This document shows, piece by piece, positions 60,712 through 64,000 of a stretch of DNA of 64,000 nucleotides. Position numbers and translations under genes: made by a program. Positions within the stretch are counted from its first letter, which is position 1, and each line of letters begins with the position of its first letter. This DNA is from Rhodocytophaga aerolata (GTDB lineage Bacteria > Bacteroidota > Bacteroidia > Cytophagales > 172606-1): assembly GCF_030503435.1 (NCBI RefSeq), contig NZ_JAUKPO010000016.1, positions 91,835 to 155,834 of the forward strand, given 5' to 3'. The notes beneath the pieces are model-generated. The model ran no database searches, was not told the origin of the DNA, and saw only the letters and a list, made by a program, of their open reading frames with translations.

Positions 60712-61050
60712 GTGACAAGAGAAGAACAAGCAAAAGCATTCACTCAATTACATGAACATCTTCAATCATTGATAGGGAAGCAATTGCAAATCGCAGAATT
60801 TATAACAGACAGGGAATATGATAGACATGGCACTAGCAGCATTTATTTTACCCTTACCGTGAAAGAAATAAATTGGAGATTTAGTGGCTTCAGACTGAGG
60901 ATTGAAGGCAATAATGAGGAATTATATGAAATAAGCCCAAGTATTAGTGAACTAAAGATAGAGGCAGATACAATTGAAGTAGTGGAAACTTTAGGGATAA
61001 GTACGATAAATACACCCTTGAAAAGAAAGACTAGCATTAAAATTATATAA
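60712..61050 (+). CDS. Hypothetical protein, cassette B2
   Basis: Start placed at GTG 60712 (MTREEQAKAFTQLHEHLQSL), preceded by an AAGGAAA sequence; the longer frame from TTG 60688 would start inside the cassette boundary box. The 112-residue product has an N-terminal helix and a beta-rich rest (ISSIYFTLTVKEINWRFSGFRLRIEG-like). No family is recognised. The cassette start GTTGTGCGC at 60687 is the exact complement of GCGCACAAC at 61057-61065. AT-rich. Confidence 0.6.
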   Translation: MTREEQAKAFTQLHEHLQSLIGKQLQIAEFITDREYDRHGTSSIYFTLTVKEINWRFSGFRLRIEGNNEELYEISPSISELKIEADTIEVVETLGISTINTPLKRKTSIKII

Positions 61051-61056
61051 ATTCAG

Positions 61057-61151
61057 CGCACAACACCACATTGAAGTCGACAACCTGGCCGCTTAAGCAC
61101 AAATCTAACGCATGGGCCATGGCTGCGTCAATGTTTGTTACATTATGGCTC
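61057..61151 (+). other. attC-like site B2
   Basis: Starts GCGCACAACACCAC and ends aTTATGGCTC (61143-61151). ACATTGA (61069-61075) pairs with TCAATGT (61128-61134); inside, CG-A-CA in the 5' arm faces TGCG in the 3' arm with the A unpaired, as in A3 and B0. GGCC and GGCC close the inner stem. Confidence 0.7.
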
Positions 61152-61202
61152 ATTAGAACGGATGAATTAATATCTTATCAGTGATTTAACTTTTGATAAT
61201 CA

Positions 61203-61781
61203 TTGTATCTATTTATGTTTAAGAATAAACTCTTGTATGCTTTATTACTTATAATAGCATTTATAATTGGATATACTGTAAATGAGATATTTTCTGAGGA
61301 TAACAGTGTATCAATTAATACAAATACAAAGCCATCTTATGTACTATTTGAGCCCAACTATAATGTTGCTCATGACCAGTTATTAAAAGAAAATTTTGAA
61401 CAATCACATAGATCGGATAATTATGAGTTGGAGAAAAAATTAGGTGAAAAAGTAACAGTTACCTATTGGATAGACTATCCAGAAAGGCTTATTCTAAATG
61501 AAACGTGGATTATTAGATTTGATACGTTTGATATAAATAAAGCTATTGAATACATAACAGACAAGGAAGGCTTCATAATTACTGATATTTGTCCAGAGAA
61601 GCCTACTGCATATAATTTCTTTGTATTTGGTTCAAACAGTGATTTATATTTTGACTGTAGCTTTGTAAATAAAAATGACATAAATAACTATTATGAGTCT
61701 AATGTATTAATAGTCGGTCATAGATATCCGGCATATGCAAGAGGTGGTATTATGAAAAACCACAAAAGATTTCAACAATAG
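61203..61781 (+). CDS. Hypothetical membrane-anchored protein, cassette B3
   Basis: The start codon at 61203 is read from the open frame; an ATG at 61215 (MFKNKLLYALLLII) is the better start because it gives a standard signal anchor. The product has one N-terminal membrane segment (LLYALLLIIAFIIGYTV) and a periplasmic domain of about 160 residues with TVTYWIDYPERLILNETWIIRF and FFVFGSNSDLYFDCSF. No family is recognised. The unit starts TTATGGCTC (61143) and ends GAGCCATAA (61800-61808), a perfect 9-nt match. AT-rich. Confidence 0.62.
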   Translation: MYLFMFKNKLLYALLLIIAFIIGYTVNEIFSEDNSVSINTNTKPSYVLFEPNYNVAHDQLLKENFEQSHRSDNYELEKKLGEKVTVTYWIDYPERLILNETWIIRFDTFDINKAIEYITDKEGFIITDICPEKPTAYNFFVFGSNSDLYFDCSFVNKNDINNYYESNVLIVGHRYPAYARGGIMKNHKRFQQ

Positions 61782-61799
61782 ATATAAACTAATAAAAAC

Positions 61800-61830
61800 G
61801 AGCCATAACACTTAACCCTGCGATTTCTAT
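61800..61830 (+). other. attC-like site B3, left half
   Basis: GAGCCATAAC (61800-61809) followed by AACCCTGCG (61814-61822). The matching 3' arm CGAGGGTT is found only at 63307-63314, on the other side of the IS110-family element, with one unpaired G in the 5' arm. The site therefore appears split by the insertion. Confidence 0.6.
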
Positions 61831-63290
61831 GGTCTAAGCAAGTAATTGCAGCTTTATTTTATCCTGTTTTATCTAACTAGGTGAGCGGCAGAAATGGTGT
61901 GGAAATATGGATAACTTCCCTTACCCAAGCCCATCCAAAAGTTACCCACATTCCCACACTGTAACGACAATAGTTCTTTCTTAATATTTATCCGCTAGAA
62001 GTCGCTTGATACAGATACTCAGCACTATACTGGCGATTGTTTTTTACACAGGCAAATATTCTCAACACCAGCTTGTTTCTAACAGCATTGATAACAGCCA
62101 TTTTATTTTTCCCTTCCCCTACTTTTCGCTCATAGTAGGCTTTCAATTCAGAACAGTGTACAATGGCACATAGAGCGGCCATATGTAATAAGGTTTTCAT
62201 TGACTGATTAGCCATCTTAGATGTTCTGTTTTTGCCTCTGATACTGCTGCCAGAAGAATGCTCATAAGGCACTACCCCGGCATAAGCAGCAAACTTTTTG
62301 CCTTCTTTAATGTCGTTAAATTCATTCGTGGAAAGGATGATTTGAGTAGCTGTGATTTGACCTACCCCTTTGACAGAGGTAATTAAAGTGAATAAGTGGT
62401 TTAGCTTCTGATCTGATTTGATAATGGCTTCAATGGCTTTGGTGGCCTTCTTTTCATCCTTAGCTAAAGAAAGCAGGGAAGATTTGCATAAAGTAGCGAG
62501 TTCTTTTATAGAAGTTTTATCTGAGAAATGAGCAGTCTCTGCAAGGGCTGTTTTTAATTGATGATTAGCTCTAATGAGCCTATTCCTTAAAGCGACCAGA
62601 TATTTTAACCGCTTCATCACCGGCCGTGGGGGTTGCCAAAGCTCGAGTGTATCCCTTTTTAAATAAGCGTACAGAGCAATACGTTTGGCATCGATTTTAT
62701 CATTTTTTCCTCTTTGCAGCCCCAAGGAGTATTTAATTTGTATAGCTGCCTGTAAGCAAATATTAGCTTGCAAAGAAGTTAAAGCCTCAAGTAGGAAATG
62801 ATTATAGATCCCGGTATGTTCCATACAAAACAGCGCTTGCTTGATCTCAAATCCGGGTAAATCCTTTAGCTTTTTGATAAAACAGGCAATGCCTTTTGGA
62901 TTGTTAGCCGTGGTTAGGTGAAATAATTGATTTCCCATTTGCACTAGGGAAAAATCAAGGGTCTGCTTGGAGATGTCAATCCCAATGAAATAAATGAACT
63001 TTTGCATAATCAAAGAAATGTTTACATTACAGAGAAGAGAAAGAATACAGGATAACACTTTGAAGACAATCAAGTCCTTAATAATGAGCCTGAGCTAATA
63101 GCTGTTTGCTCTAATTTCTATTTGAAGTTTCTTCAAAAACCTGCTTAAGGATTCAATCGCAGGATAGGCCTAGAGCCTGGGCAACCGCATAATGCGCCTT
63201 GAGCAAGGTTATCTTTAAATGAAGTTCATGGAATTTTACAACTATACAAAGCTAAAGGGCAACCGCTTTGTTCTCAGCTGTAACCTCAGC
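61831..63290 (-). mobile_element. IS110-family insertion sequence (approximate limits)
   Basis: The limits are estimated from the two halves of the interrupted attC-like site and are uncertain by tens of bases; the implied length of about 1.4 kb is usual for IS110. These elements lack long terminal inverted repeats, and none is visible. Long non-coding ends lie on both sides of the transposase: about 150 bp downstream and about 280 bp upstream. The upstream part has several short hairpins (around 63160-63240) where IS110 elements encode the bridge RNA that selects target and donor DNA. Confidence 0.7.
61988..63007 (-). CDS. IS110 family transposase
   Basis: Start placed at ATG 63007 (MQKFIYFIGIDISKQ), giving 339 residues; 22 extra in-frame codons upstream lie in the non-coding end. 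The N-terminal RuvC-like DEDD domain begins with FIGIDISKQTLDF (first Asp), with CMEHTGIYNHFLLEAL (Glu) and NDKIDAKRIALYAY (two Asp) further on. The C-terminal Tnp domain has SVKGVGQITATQIILSTNEFNDIKEGKKFAAYAGVVPYEHSSGSSIRGKNRTSKMANQSMKTLLHMAAL, with the catalytic serine in SGSSIRG. It appears intact. IS110-type elements, notably the IS1111-attC group, are known to target integron attC sites. Confidence 0.92.
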   Translation of the reverse strand: MQKFIYFIGIDISKQTLDFSLVQMGNQLFHLTTANNPKGIACFIKKLKDLPGFEIKQALFCMEHTGIYNHFLLEALTSLQANICLQAAIQIKYSLGLQRGKNDKIDAKRIALYAYLKRDTLELWQPPRPVMKRLKYLVALRNRLIRANHQLKTALAETAHFSDKTSIKELATLCKSSLLSLAKDEKKATKAIEAIIKSDQKLNHLFTLITSVKGVGQITATQIILSTNEFNDIKEGKKFAAYAGVVPYEHSSGSSIRGKNRTSKMANQSMKTLLHMAALCAIVHCSELKAYYERKVGEGKNKMAVINAVRNKLVLRIFACVKNNRQYSAEYLYQATSSG

Positions 63291-63349
63291 ACAAAAGGCC
63301 GGTTTGCGAGGGTTCTTGAACCGTTACTTGCCATAGAAGGAAATAAAAA
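63008..63349. other. Non-coding end of the IS110 element and right half of site B3
   Basis: No gene is seen. The first 280 bp are the upstream end of the IS110-family element, a candidate bridge-RNA region. From about 63290 the right half of attC-like site B3 follows (TTTGCGAGGGTT at 63303-63314), ending at GTTACTTGCC (63323-63332), the start of the next cassette. Confidence 0.55.
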
Positions 63350-63868
63350 ATGGGTAAAGCTAAAGAACTAGATGGGGTACCTATTTCTGATTCAACTCCT
63401 GAATTTCATTTTGGGTTAACTAGCCCTAATTGTAGATGGGTTGAATTTGAGAAAAACAATTATTCAGCCTGGAGAGGTAGCTTTACCAATGATGAGTATG
63501 GAATTAATAAAGTGATAGCTCTTTCGGATAATAATGAGTTTTTAGTTATCGCTATGGGAGCAGGATATTGGATCGATAATGAGTTAAATGCTTTGATATT
63601 TCGAGTACCTCTGGAGTCCATTAGTTTCGCTGCCAAGATTAATGAAAAAGAAGTGTTGGTAGCAAATTGGATGGGTTTTTACCTATTACAGAGTGACAGT
63701 CAATTAGTAAAAGTCGAGCATATGTCAGATTTAGGCTCTATAAAAGTAGAACAAGAGGATAGTATAATGGTGAAGGGAAAACTTGAGGCGTATGATTTTG
63801 ATTGGGAGGAAGTACCTTTTCAATTTGATAAACAAACCAAGCAGTTAACAATAAACAACGGCAAGTAA
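63350..63868 (+). CDS. Hypothetical protein, cassette B4
   Basis: A 172-residue soluble, acidic protein without signal peptide. Beta-rich, with WRGSFTNDEYGINKVIALSDNNEFLVIAMGAGYWIDNELN and FDWEEVPFQFDKQTKQLTINN; no family recognised. Cassette start GTTACTTGCC (63323-63332) and end GGCAAGTAAC (63860-63869) are perfectly complementary over 10 nt, and the stop codon TAA lies inside the end box. AT-rich. Function unknown. Confidence 0.65.
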   Translation: MGKAKELDGVPISDSTPEFHFGLTSPNCRWVEFEKNNYSAWRGSFTNDEYGINKVIALSDNNEFLVIAMGAGYWIDNELNALIFRVPLESISFAAKINEKEVLVANWMGFYLLQSDSQLVKVEHMSDLGSIKVEQEDSIMVKGKLEAYDFDWEEVPFQFDKQTKQLTINNGK

Positions 63869-63954
63869 CGCCAAACCTGCCAGCAACCCTACTGCCTACG
63901 CCACATCCTCAGTAGAAGTAAGGGTATGTGGAGGTTCTTGGCTCATTGGCTGTC
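63860..63954 (+). other. attC-like site B4
   Basis: Starts GGCAAGTAACGCC and ends aTTGGCTGTC (63946-63954). GCCAAACCT (63870-63878) pairs with AGGTTCTTGGC (63932-63942), here with two extra bases in the 3' arm; an inner hairpin uses CCACAT/ATGTGG. A further cassette probably starts here and runs past the window end. Confidence 0.6.
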
Positions 63955-64000
63955 AGTAAAATATAAAATTGGATAAAGTAAAAATAAACATTGACTTGTT

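Noticed and set aside
59646..63868. CRISPR array or tandem repeats considered for the repeated intergenic elements
   Set aside because: The elements are 80-100 bp imperfect palindromes between protein genes, not short identical repeats with uniform spacers; no cas genes are present.

Overview
The window looks like chromosome of an aerobic, saprophytic member of the Bacteroidota, most likely order Cytophagales. The evidence is a SusC/SusD pair, three tandem PorP/SprF-family outer-membrane proteins, a DUF2723 membrane protein, LytS/LytTR regulators, promoter boxes of the TAnnTTTG type and many lipoproteins with Bacteroidota-style signals. Genus-level assignment is not possible from the sequence alone.

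Layout. 0-5 kb: sugar-acid genes (dlgD-like reductase, IlvD/Edd dehydratase, secreted Gfo/Idh/MocA oxidoreductase) interrupted by an AT-rich SUFU-domain gene. 5.2-9.1 kb: co-oriented small orphan genes separated by structured, mutually similar intergenic elements (cassette array A). 9.1-15.4 kb: P1 peptidase, chorismate-mutase-like protein, TPR lipoprotein, pentapeptide protein, GNAT and PPOX proteins. 15.4-19.2 kb: nucleic-acid cluster (RNA ligase, HD-Pnk end-healing enzyme, HNH endonuclease, YehP-like VWA protein), followed by truC. 20-29 kb: DoxX, DUF2723 and the SusC/SusD pair. 29-34.6 kb: ion channel, ECF sigma factor, putative anti-sigma protein and three PorP/SprF paralogues, the middle one frameshifted. 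34.6-42.3 kb: CPA2 antiporter, OsmC, subclass B1 metallo-beta-lactamase, flavin reductase, YtxH protein, sialate O-acetylesterase. 43.4-51.6 kb: hexuronate catabolic cluster (exuT-like, kdgA, GNAT, kdgK, uxaC, uxuA and divergent uxaB). 51.7-59.2 kb: DUF2490, a protein with about eight SSDFEKS repeats, a LytS-type kinase pair with one member lacking the phosphoacceptor histidine, LytTR regulator, M50 protease and HAD phosphatase. 59.3-64 kb: CAT-anticodon tRNA, integrase remnant and cassette array B, which carries an IS110-family element.

The main finding is that arrays A and B have the architecture of integron gene cassettes, although no integron integrase is visible. A cassette in an integron begins with TTRRRY and ends in a folded attC site whose first box (R'', ending AAC) is complementary to the first bases of the same cassette. 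Five cassettes here show this with 9-10 nt perfect complementarity (5224/5533, 60070/60601, 60687/61057, 61143/61800, 63323/63860), and two more show it imperfectly. The sites between them are imperfect palindromes of about 80-100 nt that usually carry unpaired bases in the 5' arm. Many have A before the conserved TT where classical integrons have G. The IS110-family element in array B appears to have landed inside one of these sites, because the two halves of the palindrome lie on either side of it. These are direct readings by eye; folding and covariance searches were not run.

The hexuronate genes would take glucuronate and galacturonate through UxaC, UxaB and UxuA towards 2-keto-3-deoxygluconate, then KdgK and KdgA to pyruvate and glyceraldehyde-3-phosphate. 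Fructuronate reductase (UxuB) and altronate dehydratase (UxaA) are not in the window.
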